Below, piece after piece: positions 1 to 14,330 of a stretch of 64,000 nucleotides of DNA. Numbering within the stretch: the stretch's first letter is position 1; each line of letters begins with the position of its first letter. A program made the position numbers and the translations under genes. Below the pieces are notes generated by a model. That model did not search any database and was not told where the DNA came from. It was given only the letters and a program-made list of their open reading frames with translations. The stretch is from Megalonaias nervosa (Eukaryota > Mollusca > Bivalvia > Unionida > Unionidae), in assembly GCA_016617855.1 (NCBI GenBank), contig JAECUM010001720.1, positions 101,868-165,867 on the forward strand. Direction: 5' to 3'.

Positions 1-1933
1 TATTTTTACAGTCATTACATTGAATATCATTATATCTTACATGCTTCAGATAGATTCCACAAAGTTCATTGTTAGAACCAAAATTGAGTTCATTATCACC
101 CACCATAATCAAGAGCAGTGATTGATTTGAATGGGATCCAGGTTTGAGATGTCTTAAAAATTTTGATTGCCCCGTTTGTTAACATCGATGGCAACATTTT
201 TCATGGAAATCATTTCAATACGTTTCTATATTCCACTTAACTTCTCTGCATCAGTTTTGTATAAAATTTCATTTCTCTGAAGAAATCTTGATAATTAAGT
301 CCTGTGTGTGTATCATTTAATTGTGACATTGATTTGTGATAATTCCCATTTCACAGTAAAATCCCTGATTTTAATCACAACTCCTGGTATAATGATATTT
401 TGGATCAATTCCTGTATTTTAGTCTCCCAAAATATGTATTTTCATAATAAGTATCACATCAAATAGTACATACAGAAAGCCACAATGTCTGATTAATAAA
501 TGTGTCTTAAAACAGTCAGAAAAGCTGTTACTGACCCGTCCTAGCAAACCTCCAACAGTTCTCATTGATTTGTGAAGATACATTCATCTGCAGATAATTC
601 AGTTGTAAAGAGAGACGCTTCTGTTGTAATACTGGCTGAGTTTTTCACTTCAGCATGGTTTTGTAATTTTTTCAATTGCTTGGGCAAAATTATATATCAG
701 CCAGCCATTTGCTTCGTGGAGCTGTATTATATACATAACATTGAGTTATTTCCCTTTATGATTGGATGGTTGTATCTTTCAAAACCTTGTTCAGTTCTGT
801 AATCACTCCAAAATAAACTTGTATTTTTAAAATTAAAAAATAATGGAAAAATGGCATTGCATATGCAAATATACTATGTACTTAATATTTCGCAAATAAG
901 TAAGCCCCTTTGGTGTGTTTTTTGGAAAGGTACTTATCTCCTATTTCCTTGGCAAGAATAGCATGTAACGTATTCAGAGTGTCATTAAAGCAAACCAACC
1001 AGTCTTCCAAGAAAATATTCGCTTTAGTAGTAGAGGCTACTTCCTACAAAGGGTCTTAATGAAGTTGGTATTTCATATTGGGCCATTTCATGCAAGTTTT
1101 CCAAAATTCCATTGTTTACAGAGCTCTGTGGCATATTCATAGCTTACCCTAATATGATTGACAGTGCATAATCAAGCTGATGCATGAAAGAAGACAAATT
1201 CTCTTTGTTTAATCAGGAAAATGAAAAAAGTTTTGTTTGAATTAATTATAAAGGCAGCTTTATACAAATTCTAGATTTTTTAACAAAGTATTCCTAATAT
1301 TTTGGCTTTGGACTTATTACATGTACATAAATGTGTCATGTTTAGATGTTTGAAAGAGATGTTACTTGGTTGATCATATAAATCAAGTACCATCTATACT
1401 CATTATTAAGACAAGTCCAACTGCTAACTTCTCATACCCTAATCTTCTATCCCATAATGCGTCGGCAGCTCTGGGTCTGTGCAGTTTGTTTGGAGTAATC
1501 AGTAGAACAAACAACATAGACCCTGATCTGCAAGCACATTATGCTATGGCAGATCAGGATCATTGCTGCTGTAGTTTGACTAAACTTATAAGCAAATATA
1601 TACATTATCATATGACCCAGAAATAGGTAAGAGAACTTGTCATAAACCAAATCAGAATTTGAAGTATTAGATAAGTAATCTAATAGTGGGCACTGAAAAG
1701 AAATCTTTTGAAATTGGTCTTAAACCTAATGCTTAGACAACAGCTACTTTTTGTGTTGCATTATCCACTTGTACATGTGTTGATACGTCTTTATTAGGTA
1801 AGTACAGGTTCGGTTTACCTATTTCTTCCCAAAGCTCCAAATTGGCATGTACATGTATTACTTGAAAAGTTGTTTCGATATGAAATAATGTGTATACTAG
1901 AAGCTTAATGTAAGCATTTGCCTCTCTTTCCAG
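1..1933. other. Presumed intron of the zinc-finger gene; no coding sequence seen
   Basis: AT-rich sequence without a convincing exon. It contains one copy of a short palindromic MITE family (1404-1592, listed separately). Short ORFs here have no recognisable domain and no splice context. Confidence 0.5.
1404..1592. mobile_element. MITE-like palindromic repeat, copy A
   Basis: A ~190-bp unit that closely matches 33863-34047: both have a start near TTATAAG..CAAGTCCAACTGC, a middle hairpin built from GCAGATCTGGGTCT / GATCCTGATCTGC, and an end near CTTATAAGCAAATATATA. The two ends are inverted relative to each other (about 20 bp, imperfect), as expected for a small non-autonomous DNA transposon. 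It has no coding capacity. Confidence 0.6.
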
Positions 1934-2075
1934 AGTGTTTTTCAAGGTGAAAAGTCGTAGTGCTCACATGAAGATACATCGTGAGAATGAAAAGAAAAAA
2001 GACAATGTAAACACCACAAAGGCTCCAGGGATCTCATCCAATCTGACTGAAAATGATGCATCACCAAATGGCTGA
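1934..2075 (+). CDS. Terminal coding exon of a C2H2 zinc-finger gene (partial)
   Basis: A pyrimidine-rich stretch ending in CAG (1931-1933) precedes an open frame that supplies the third base of a split codon and then reads VFFKVKSRSAHMKIHRENEKKK, ending at TGA 2073-2075. The S-x2-H-M-K-x-H-R spacing is the second half of a C2H2 finger; the two cysteines must lie in an upstream exon outside the window. The KVKSRxAHMKxH signature recalls the C-terminal finger of the TRERF1/MIDEAS/ZNF541 group of ELM2-SANT transcriptional corepressors. That assignment rests on one short motif and is tentative. The remaining ~25 residues are hydrophilic (NTTKAPGISSNLTENDASPNG). Bases 1-1933 would be the preceding intron, and no other exon of this gene was found in them. 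Confidence 0.6.
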
Positions 2076-3815
2076 ACTTAAATGGTGCTGTATTTTTTCA
2101 TAGGAAAAAGTCTCTTTGATGTATTTGTATGAAAATTCTGGGAAAGTGTCTTTGATGTATTTGTATGAAAATGTTGTACATAAAATGTACAATGCTTTAA
2201 AGGCAGCTGATTGTCAGAATTGTCATGTATGTTGTTTCTTATGTTATAGATGTGTGTATTTGATACATTGTACATTGTTTTGCATTCTAAAGCATGCTCA
2301 TTAACTGTTATTACAAATGTATGGAAAATAATCACATTTTTTAAAAGTTGTCATATTCAGTCAAATATTTTGTGTTAGAGAAGCTGTCATATCCATTCTG
2401 TCTTTTTGATTAATTGTATGAGCAATATGTTGCTTGTACATTGTACGTACATAGCTATATAACATCTAATGTATTGAAGACCAGACAACTTGAAAAGATA
2501 CATTTTTATTTCTGAGCATACCAGAGATGTGCATTGATATTTAGGAACAGTCTGGATAATGATTGTTACAAGATAAATCTTGTTAAACCAAAAGTAAAAA
2601 TATATGGTCAGAATTGTACCTCCATTTAAAAACTTGAAAAAAAAATCCAAACCATCCTATCTTTTATTGAAGAAATAAATACAGATTAAAGTCTTTTGAC
2701 CAGGGTGAGATGGACATTTGATAAAAACGAAAGTTTGTAATCTTAGAGCAGTAATATTCTTGTTAAATGAAGACTAGTTTCAGAAGTGGAAAAAGTTTAA
2801 CAAGGCATTTAAAATAAAAAATGACCAACCTGATTTCTCTTTTGTCTAACAAATTAGAAGCAGGATCGAAATACTTTTCTTGCATTTTACTTTGTGTATT
2901 TATTTTTGTTATTATCTCCATATGTGGTCAGAATGTCAGTGGTTCAAGATGAGCAGCTAATTTGTGCTACAAATATTTCTTCAAGCTTTAAAGGTAAACC
3001 AACTAGTGATGGAAAGCTGAACCAAATATTGAACCCTTCTGTACGAATACTCTTCAGGATTATGTACTGAACAGGGTGAAACAAAGCAAGTTTTCTGCCC
3101 AAAGAAAGATAGCCTAGTTTGTATGATTGAGGCCCACAATTATTAAATAGCAAAATGTGTTATATGCTTTGCCCTGAATAGGTCTTAGAAAAGCATCTAA
3201 CACATTTAGTTTATGTTCAGTTATTTTTCCCAACAGCTCTATTCCATGAATGGAAACCTTTTGAAAATGAGTTGAAAAGCAAGTATCTTGTGTAGGTTAT
3301 TAATTAATTAATTATTAATTAATTATTAATTAATAAGACTGAATTAAAATATTTCCCAGTAGAATTTGTTTAAGTTAGAACTGCAAGCCAGAATACACTT
3401 ACAGATGACTACAATGGTTTTTCAGTTTATAAACAGATGAATCGTGATGCAGACTGAAATGTTGAAACAAACTCGTGTATATTTCATGCTCCAGAGATTT
3501 GCATCAGGTTTCATGTATAGCATGGTTTGTTATACTGTGTTGCAGTCCATCTTTATTGCCATTGGTGGTTTTCTTGTTGACCTGTTCTAATTTAAAATTT
3601 TGGCCAGTAATTTTTGGCTTTTTTATCTTAGGGATTGACAATATCTGTCCATCCATCCAGCTGGCATCAACACTCAGGGCATACATGCCAACCATTACAC
3701 TTTTGATGTAATTGTGCTTTTTTTTCACTAGATTGTTTTACACTAGAATGTATATGGATTACACTTTTTTGGTACATTAAAAAATAAAAAATAAAATCAA
3801 AATAAAGCAATAAAA
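2076..3815 (+). other. Probable 3' UTR of the zinc-finger gene
   Basis: Non-coding DNA downstream of the TGA at 2073. Several overlapping AATAAA hexamers lie at about 3782-3815 and could serve as polyadenylation signals. A near-palindromic ATTA/TTAA run lies at 3299-3340. The extent of the UTR is a guess; no gene is seen. Confidence 0.35.
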
Positions 3816-5126
3816 AGTTGATTTTGTAATTTTTATTATCATATCTTTAAGTCCACTCATTTAAATTTGAGAATATTCTTAAAAATGTGACTGCTGTGTA
3901 AGAAGAATGTTAAGTGTACTTTCCTTATTTGCAATATATAGCAACTGTATATGGCCCATTTCCAAGAAAACATGGGTTTTTTCAAATGTGAGCTATACTT
4001 TACAGATTCATTATATTGATAAACTAGTTAGTTAGTGGACCAGTCTATACTTTTAAAGAAAATGGTGCCACATGTTAAGTGAAACGCTTACGGTGTGAGT
4101 TGTAGATGTTATATGAGGGAAAATGTTAGAGCAGATGAATCTTTTCAAACTTAAAAACATGTCAGATCAGAGAAAAGGACAAATCAACATCGCTTTACAA
4201 ACTTTAAATGAAGATTGAGAGTAATGTAATACAGCACTCTGAGCACATGATCATGCTCGTTGTAGAATTCCAGTTCACAATCATTCAGCAAAAGTTACAT
4301 GTATAGACTACTTAAAATGAATGCTGAATATAAATAATTTTTCAGTATATTTCATGTTTGTATTCTGATTTTAAGCCATTTATTTGGATTTTGCCCTTGG
4401 TGACATGAAAGTTGACTTGCTGCAGAACCAGGTTAGTAGTAAAAATGTATCTTTTTTCATACAAGCTGTAATTCTGGAATGTAATATATAGATTACAAAT
4501 TTTACACCCAAAGTATGCTTTTTTGCCACTTGTAATAGCAATAATTACACTTATACCTCACAGGGTGTTGGCATGTATGTCAGGGTGTGCAATTTTGTCA
4601 TTTTCACAGACACTTTTATTCGCAGAGTTCCATAAGCACTTCATCAGTATAACTTATTAATGAATGCTGTATCATGTCTAGTTTGTGTGTGATCAGCTAA
4701 TAGTGCTTACTGTTAGTGTTTTTAATCAGTGTACTATACTGATTATGCTTTTATTATGTACCTTTAAAGAACTGACATTTATTGTAAATATTGAAACTAC
4801 TTTTTACCGTAAGAAGGTTATTAATTGGTGAGGTACCTCATAATGAGCCGATATTCTGTACTGTTTCTGAATAAACTACATGTACATGAATGTGCTTACA
4901 TTGGATTTACTCAGTGTCAGTAATTTAAATCCCTCCATTGTTTTGGGGAATATTGTGGATACAGATGATAGATAGTGATGCTAGAATTCATGAATTTTGC
5001 ATATTGAAACATTTCTCTGATTTCACCATGATCTCATGTGATAGCTGGTGGGTAGTTCAGTATGTTTTTTAATGTTGCCAAAAAGACTGATGGGTTTTCG
5101 TTACTGCTTTTTTGCTGTGTATAGTT

Positions 5127-5379
5127 AGGGGCCTCGAGTGTCCGAGTAGTCTAAAGCGCTCACCATTACAGATCACTGTCATCTCACCTGTCTGCATGGG
5201 TTCAAGTCTCGGGCTCGGCCAATGTGGGTTATTGAGAAAGCTTGCAAGTAGCTTCCCGTGGGTCAGTGGCTCTTTCCGCCGTTTTGCCGGGTTCTTTCTC
5301 CACCATTGATACTGGCTGCCATGTATAGCCTATCTTGTGCTGAAAAATGGCATTAAACCCTACAACAACAACAACAACT
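5127..5379 (+). mobile_element. tRNA-derived SINE
   Basis: The 5' part looks like a tRNA: a box-A-like GTCCGAGTAGTCTAAAGCGC and a box-B-like GGGTTCAAGTCTCGG about 45 bases further on. A unique body follows (CTTTCCGCCGTTTTGCCGGG...), and the unit ends in a CATTAAACCC-type segment with tandem CAACAACAAC repeats. A tRNA head, body and short-repeat tail is SINE architecture; CAAC-tailed SINEs are common in bivalves. The degenerate tRNA fold argues against a functional tRNA gene. Confidence 0.8.
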
Positions 5380-6663
5380 GTGTATAATTTAAATTATACG
5401 CTTGTGTCAATTCTATAACTAATGTTACACTTGGTAAGATTGGGATAGAGGTAATTCATTGGACATCAAAAAGTAGTAGTGTTTTTTACTGAGGTAACAC
5501 AGAATGGGAAAATGCTACTAGTTGTTACAGATGTCTGTATCAGATTGATAGAAAATAATCAGTTGGAGCAGTAATCATTTATAGGTAATACAAGATCATT
5601 TTTAGAATGTTATGTGGAGTACTACACCTTGCAATGAAAATCAGGTCACTGTGACCTATATTTCATGGTCCAGTGACTTTTGTTAACCTTTACACTGAGC
5701 TCAATTTCTAAGGCATTGTTTCCCATGGAGTTACAGGACATGGTTTGCAATTGTGTAATCATGGGTACAACAGCCATCAGTAACAACTAGTTCACTCTGA
5801 CTTGTAATTCATGGTTCGACATTTTGCTTAACTTTGCTTTTGAGCTCGGTTTCTCTTAAGGTTTTTGTTTAGATAATTTTCTCAAACACCAGTACTCACT
5901 GACTCACTTAAGTTGGCATTCAGGTGTATCATGTTTCATTGAAAGTTTGTGACCTATATGTTGCATTGAAGTGAATTTGATTAAATTTTTATATAGACCA
6001 TTTTCTCCTGTATTGTTTTTAAATATTTTCATCAACATGTTTTGCCATTTGCAAAATTTGACCACTAAATTTGCTTTTTTTCCCATCACCTCACCTAGCT
6101 TAAACAAAAAAGTCACTTCACCCAAAGTTGTGAAGTTCAGCATGAACCCAGATTTTTAATGTTCAAGTCACAAAAGTTGGTATTTAGATGTGTAAGATTT
6201 AAAGGAACAAAAAAGTACCTCTTGAATACACTTTTTTTTTTTTTTTTTACAGTATTCATTGTTTGCTGTTTGGCCATACTGCTGTTGATGGTTTTTTGTA
6301 GTGTATGTGGTTAGAGTTCACCCAGGGAAGGCACTTTTTAAAAAATAAATGCCAGGGTACTCTGATTACTCAAGGAGTTTGAATGAAATAGATATAAAAT
6401 TCTAAATTGCATCTGTGGGTGATTACACAGTAAAAGCGCCTTCACTGTTTCAAAGTACATCTTACTGGAACAGCCCTGATGATGTTTTAGTACATTATAG
6501 AGAATTTTGTCCTTTTTTATTTGGACATAATTGTCTCTTGTATTTTTCACTTTATTTATTGCTGTTTTATATGAAGATATCCACATGTGACCCAATCTTA
6601 TTATTACTATTTACTACTGTAAGAAATAAATCATCAGAGTTACAAATTTAGATTTATATTCTA

Positions 6664-6862
6664 TTGCCTACTGCAAAAACAGATTGGTGTCTTACCTGGG
6701 CAAAAGCAGATTTGTCTTGATCTGTTGTTTTACCAGGGCAAAAACAGATTTGCCTTAATCTGTTGTTTTACCTGGGCAAAAGCAGATTTGTGTCTTCGCC
6801 TGTTGCTCTACCTGGGTAAAAGCAGATTGGTGTCTTGATCTGTTGTTTTACCTGGGCAAAAG
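6664..6862. repeat. Minisatellite, ~50-bp unit, about four copies
   Basis: Tandem degenerate units around ACCTGGGCAAAAGCAGATT and TTGATCTGTTGTTTT repeat four times with small length differences. Confidence 0.8.
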
Positions 6863-9800
6863 CTAAACAGTTTTGTTTCTGCACTGTGTACATAGCATCT
6901 ACAACTGGTTTTACTTTTCCTTCACCCAGTGAATATGCATATACCATTTATTGGCATCTGGCACATGCATTAGATAAAGCAAAAGTGGAATTATATGGTC
7001 ATTGAATGAAAGAACTTCATTGAATCTTTTTGTTTTGTGACAGCTTCACACTGAATTTCTCAGATTTGGATATTTGAAGATCGCAATAGCAGTAGATTTC
7101 TCAACTGTGTCTGTTATTTCATTTGGATAGTCATGATTTGCCTTTTGTATGGCACATTTTTCAAGGTGCCTATGTCAGTATTGCTCTTCTTTTTACAAGG
7201 TTACACAAGCTAGCAAGGACATCAGGCCCACAAGTCTTGTTTTTTAAGCAAAATGTTTATATCATGGTCAACCAGTACAATAAGCAACATATCATGAGGA
7301 TCACTGCTAATGCAGTGATAGCCATTACAGTGTGTGTCGGTTTATTTTTTTCTTTGTCTTAAACTTCTGTTTTTCTCCAAGCATTATTTTTCATTTTAAG
7401 CAAAAGTGTTTCTAATGAAAGGTCGGTGATGTTACCTTTGCATAGTCTGTCAAAAAGTTCCTTCTCTAAAAAATCTTTGTGCATACTTAAATTTTTATAG
7501 AGCTCTCAAAATACAAAACTACAGAAACTTGCATGTGAAGGGAGGTTGTTGCTACATACTCTTTGTGTGTGTGTGTGTCTCTCTCTCTCTCAAATATGAA
7601 AAAATAAATGGGAAATCAGCACAGTGCAGGCCACTGTGTGCTAATGAAGTTTAGGTAATCTAACAGTCACATGCAAAACAAAAAAATAAGGTAAAATCTT
7701 TTAAATACAATGTCATTTTTTTTTTATTGAACCAAGCTTTTCTAAAGGGACCATTGTGATCTGCAGGATATGCTCCGCAAGACTTGAATCAAATTCTGTC
7801 ATATTGATTACTGTTATTTTACCTGCATTTATGAACATTTTAAAACTGGTTACTTGTTATTCTTTAACATTTTAGAATTGCTACTATCATCTATCTTTGG
7901 CAGACTTTTTAAATATTTTGTCACCAGAATTTTTCATTTTCTTCAGACTTGAATATATCCACAGTTACAGATTTTATCCATGGTGCTTCCCTATCATAAA
8001 TGCTGACTTACTCAAATGCTGCAAATTTCAGAGTTGATATTTTCAGTTTGCTATCATTTTCAGTAAATTGTTACACAGTTGTAATTTAAATTTTTCTACC
8101 AGTAATTTATCCCTGTGCCATTAATATTCTTATGTCATTATTTGGAATTGATATCATTAACCTGAAAATGACAAAAGTATATGTACAATGTACTTCATTA
8201 AAAGGTGGTATCATTATAAGTCAGTATAATCTCTGGTTCCAGTGGGCAGTACTATAATGGGGGAGTGTGTTTTTTGAAACTATACTATCATATTATAATC
8301 CATGTTTAAGATGCCCAATTGCAGTTGGCATTGACTCAGATCTGCTGTCACATACTGCAGTGGCAGATCATAGTCTTTGCTAGATGTTTTACTGAATTTT
8401 TCATATGAACAGCAATGATCTGGGACTATGCTTTATGTATTGGATCCATGTTATACACAGCTAAAAACAGTATACTACAACTGTAATTGATGATTTTGTT
8501 ATGGTGTGTTTTTCATTTTGTCGAACATATGACCAAAGACAAGCAAAGATCTTATTGGCTTGTTAACACTGTAGAGACTACTACTGGTCAGATTTTGTTA
8601 AATGCCTGCATTAAAGTAGAGCATATTATGTTACAATGCCATTTCATGACTGGTACAAATTTGGGTTCCTCATGAATTGAATTCTGCACCAGTCAATGTT
8701 TAGGTCAAAAGATGAGAATTCTAAATTGTATCATTGGGTGACTACTCAAATAATGCCTTCCCAGAGTTCCATGTATTGTTTTTACTGGAATAGCCCTTGG
8801 GTCTCGTTATTTTGCCAGTTGAGATATTAGTACCACTTTCCTCTCCTGCCAGTGACATGGCATCTTCCTCAACAATGATATGATTTTGTGTCAAGGCAAG
8901 ACGTCCTTGAGAAAAATTCTTGTGAAAGTCAAAGGGAAATTATCATTTACATACCATTTGATCTCTGTAATTGATGGCATCAATTCCATGTCATTCATTT
9001 TGAATTGTGTTCTTTTGTAGATGAGAAACTCTGGATGATAAGGAGTAATACTAACACGGAATGAATGTTGTGATATTAATTTGTTGAAACAAAAACATTA
9101 ATAAGAGAAGTGATGCAATATTTTTTATATGCATACTTTGTATCACATGGGATGTAATGTAATTGTAATTATCAAACTGTTTGCTGTGTGAAATTGCTGC
9201 TTCTGCCTGTGTTATGTATATTTATGCACATGCTGTATTGATAATATTCACAGTAGTGTTCAAGATAAATGTGTTTACCAGATTTATTATCACTGTAGCC
9301 ATGTACAAATATAACGCATACTCATTTGCTGATTATCAGTATATTGGTTACATGCTTTATCTTTTCTGTCTCCATACATGCAGTGTATTTCTAGTACATA
9401 AATCATTTAGTTTCTGAAATTATTTGTAAGAATAAATGTATAATATGTTAACAAATACCTTATTTTGGGGCTGATAGCTCTGAAGTTTTGAATTATGTAA
9501 CTTTATAAAACTTTGATATTTTTACATAGCTAAGGGTCCAAGCAACCCAGAATCATTAAAAGTTGTTTAGGTTGGTATGCATTTTCATTTGCTGCTGTTA
9601 GCTGAATATCTTTCCCCAATTAAGGGTCATGACATGGAAGAGTACAGGGAAAACAAGCCCTGCTGCTAATTGCCCCAAAAAATAATAGCATAATTCGTGT
9701 TCCAAAATTCATCAGATTTGTACAAGTTGAAGATCATAGACTTGTCAAACACGCACGAGGAAATGGGTATGTTGATGAGTGAATTATCTATCTTAACCAT

Positions 9801-12242
9801 GACACATTGAGATCACATTGGTTTTCCACAACAGACAGCCAGGGCAGTCAATTTATAGTAGGCAGTAAATCAATAAAGATTTTCCAAGGTTTCATATACT
9901 TTTTCTAAACTTCATAATTTTCTTTCACATAACCGTTGCTGCAGTTATTGAAATTAGATAAGAATTCTTCTATCTAAATATTTAAAACAGAAATCTTGCA
10001 GTTGCATCATTTTACATCCATTCTCTCTCAGATTTCATTGTGCTACAATCAACCAAGGTAAAAAATGTCATAATGTAATGATAACATCATTTTGAACTGC
10101 AATGTAAGCATCGATTTTACAAAAGCAGGCTATGGTACCTTAAATCTGTAGACTATGCCCTTGCTGCAGGTAGCATGGATCCTGATCTAAAGGCGTATTA
10201 TTTGACAGCAGGTCTTGTTCTAAACTATTGCATGGGTGGTAATATACAGGTGTAATAATTTATTTGGAACTTGCTGATATCCATGGACATTCCAGACCTG
10301 CCAACCTATCAGATTTTGCCATATGACCCTTTAAAATATGGACTTGTTGAGTAAGAACTCATATTGTGGAAATACAGTTGTTTGCGGTAAAATCTGGATA
10401 CTTTGCTTGGCCATGTTTGATTCGAATCCAGATTTCATATTAGATTCAGTTGAATTGGTCAGGGAACCAGACTAACTTTACATGAGTACTTCAGACTCTT
10501 TAAACTTTGCATATTTTGTGATGCAAAATGTCTGCATGATCAAGCTGTTCTTTTTTTTGTTAAATGGCATCCAACATGCGACATGTCTGGACAAATGGGA
10601 CAATAAACCTTTTAAAAAGTTTTAATAGTACAAAAGAATAAAAGTGATTATTCAGATTCTTATGGGAAAAGCCAGGAAGGGTAATAATTACATTTAGTAG
10701 ATATGTGTTGATTTGAGTATGTCACATGGCAGGAAAGATGTTTGCCATTGCCACAGCCAATGTGAAAATTTTTAAGGATTATGTCAAATTGAGAGATATG
10801 AAGAAGCCATTGAGCTCCTTAGGGTTTGGAATTGCAATTTTTGCAACTGTAGTGAAGGTAGTTAAGGTTCAAGTAAACTTGACAAAATTTAAGAGTTAAA
10901 AATGATGTTTACTTCCACAGCATCAATCTTGAATCACACTTCTTGACTTTTAAGTGCATGTTTTCTAGCTTGACAGTAGCAGTACATATTTTGTTACACC
11001 TTACTGAAAACTAGTCCAACTTGCAGAAAAAATTTGACTGCCTTACTGAGAAGGTCTTGTTGGGATTGACAGGTCTGACATTCACTATCTCTCTATTCAG
11101 AAAGTTGTAGGTAAATCATACAAAATAACATGCAAGAAAAAGATTGAGGCAAAAGGAGAAGAGTTGTTGCTCTGAATTCTGTTGACATTCTCTTTGAGCT
11201 AAACAGTAATATCATTTTTAGAATTTGTGTCTGGTTAGTATACCTGTATTAGACAAAATTATTTATTTATTATCATTAATGTGTATTTAAAGCAAATTGT
11301 ATGCTTTGTGGAAATATGCAGGACCACTTGAGAATTTTAGTATATTTTTATGCATAATTTTGTTTGCAATACCAATGACATGCTGATCATGTACATTTCA
11401 GTTTCACTTCTTGCATAAACAGTCATGAGACATGATGTTGTAAATTCCTTATGAATGTGTTTTATACATTCATTATTGGCAGTGCTCAAGTCATTTTACT
11501 TCACAACTTAACTTTCCACCAACACCCTTGGGATAGTTATTACCTATCTGCCGCTGGACCAAGAGTGTTAGTGAAAATGTCATTCATTGAATTAGATATT
11601 ATTGCACAGTATTGGTTTCATCTTGTAATTCATTTATAAGAATTTTATCATAATATCATGAAAATAGTCCTTTACTGCACTAGCTGTTGATTCCCTAATG
11701 AATATCATGTGACACTGGTGCAAACAGTTGATGTGAGACCCTTGTATGTCTACAATACAGATTTAAATTTGGTGGGGAAAAAGTAAGTATTGAAATAAAT
11801 CCTAAGGGCTGATACTTAATTAAAAGTAGCTTTAATAATGTTTTGCATTTTGTGCATTTTTCATTGCTAAAAAGTGAATATTTACAAAAATGGAACAGGT
11901 CTTGCCCATCATTGTCACCATTAAATGACAAATAAATAACACTTTCATTTGTTTAAATATGTGTATTATAGTCCTTAAATAAAACTCATCATACCCCTTA
12001 GCATGAAAGTAAATTAGTACAAGTGAATTATAAATTGTGTGTGTGCATGCTGTAGTTTCCAAAAACATTTAATTCATCATCAAATGAGTTCATTTTATGC
12101 TTTCTTTTCATCGTTTTAAAGAAGGGATGTTGTATGTATGTATGTATGTATGTTGGTAAGTATATATGCATGCGTATATTATTAGAATGTACATACATGT
12201 ATATAAAGTCCATATAAATTGGGGTCTTATTCCTCTATACAT

Positions 12243-12275
<33 letters not shown>

Positions 12276-14139
12276 GATTTTGGCTATTTAGTGTATATAT
12301 TCAGAAGACATAAATAAACAATTAATAGAGTTTCAAAACTTGTAGCCATTGGTGAACAACTGTAAATTACTTATTGGTGTTCTTAAATTGGAAATTTGTC
12401 AAGGAAGAATGATTTATTCAGTTCAGATTATTATGGTTTGGTTAATTGTTTTGTTTTTCCATTGACATTTATTATTTGTAATTGTGTGGTCAATATAATA
12501 TTTATTTTTAATTGTTCGATTGATTACTTGTTTATTAGCTTATATAAAGATTGAACATACTAATCCTTTGCTTAATTTCCTCTCTCTCCACCCCCAAGCC
12601 CTGCTACCTACCTACTCCATGGGAACACAGGGATACAGATAAGGCCCACTTTGCCCTAATACATGCTACAAGAGGCAACTAATGGAGGCAACCTTTTTGC
12701 CTGAGCTGTATCCTAAAATAAACATCATACTCTGACTATCCTGAAATTATTTATAAAGTTAGGTTTGTAAAAAAACACAAAATTGACTTTTTAATTTTAA
12801 GGATTTTACTCTTTTTGGCCTTTATTTTTGTTTTGATTGCCATTATCTGATGCCTAAATTTACTTGGCACTATAATGCCAGAATTGAACATTATACATAC
12901 ATACATACATACATACCTACCTACTTTGCTCCACAAATTCACCTTCTTATTTGTGGAAAATTTACTTCGTGATTATCTATCTGTGCATATAGATATCTCT
13001 TAAAATTGAAATATAATCTTCTAACCTGGATTGTTCAAAGTCTCAAAACAATAACAGAATATTGGATACATGAAGGAAGATTGTCCGACACAGTCTCAGA
13101 TCTAAGGTGATTGTCAAAGGTTTCATTGTGTATTTATAATATTTAATCAGATATTTAAAATGATTCATTCAGATTGCATTAACTTCTAATTTGATTTGAT
13201 CTGGACTAGCCATTTTTCTATAAACACTTCATATAGTCGGCATAACACTAAACACATCTTTTGATAATTATGTGGTTCTTAAAAGAATTTCTATTGCACT
13301 TTCATGGATAGTGAATACTGATTTATGAACAGGACCATTAGGTCATGACTGTTACGGTGAAATATGGAGACTAAATGGTTATTTGTATCGGTGTCACATG
13401 ACTTGCCCAAGGGAACATCCCAGTGTAAGTCTTTTGACAGTTTTATCCTGGTCACAGTGAAATGTCTTGAGTTTGATAATTGCTCCACCTTGTTATACTC
13501 TTTATGATTGTGTGGTTCCTTCCACAAGTCAAAATGAGATACACACACTGAAAATTTTGGGGTTATAATGGTCTTTTTAACACTTGTCACAGCATTTTCA
13601 TTTAACTTAAGGGAAGGTTGGACTGTGGCACAGATTGTTTTTCAGAAAAAGAGCACATGAAATGTTAGCATGTCTATTACAAGGTCTTTGAGTGATTTTG
13701 AGATGTGTTGCATTTCTCTCAAATCAACATAGCACCAAAGAAGATAATACATGATTTGTCTGTTTTCATCATTTTGCATTCAGAACTTATGAAGATTTCT
13801 TGAACAGTTGTTTTATTTAGGTTGGTTTATGTTTAACAATACATTAACACATGCAAGGTTATATCAAGCTGGTGCAATTGGAGTTGAGTACATTGTCCAG
13901 AGACATGCCAACTGGTCTTGGCATTTAATATTTAAAAGAGCATAACTTTAGGAGTATATACAACCTACTTACGACAGTGTCCTGTTATTTTCAGCTGTGT
14001 GTTAAAATCATACCATCCAGAAGACATTTTTTTACATAGGGCAGGCTTTATTTGCTCAAAATTCACAACTAGTTTAGCACTAGTGCAGTACAGATTACGA
14101 GTAAAAAACGGGGAGAAAATGAAACTAGAAACAACTGTA

Positions 14140-14330
14140 TACTCCATGTGACAGGCAGTATAAGTGTTGTATGTACTGTATTCCACATGCTGAGCACTCT
14201 AAGTCTTTTGTTTCCTATACTCCCAAGTGAAAGAGTATAAGTGTTACATGTCCTGTACTTAATGTGACAGGGAGTGTAAGTGTTGTGTCCTATACTCCAT
14301 GTGACAGGGAGTACAAGTACTATGTGTTCT
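14140..14330. repeat. Short degenerate tandem repeat, ~55-bp unit
   Basis: Repeated CCATGTGACAGGGAGT, GTATAAGTGTT and CCTATACTCC blocks occur about three times. Confidence 0.6.

Noticed and set aside
5127..5379. tRNA gene (also 16424-16602 and 53147-53400)
   Set aside because: Box A/B-like motifs are present but the arms do not pair well, and each is fused to a body, as in SINEs.
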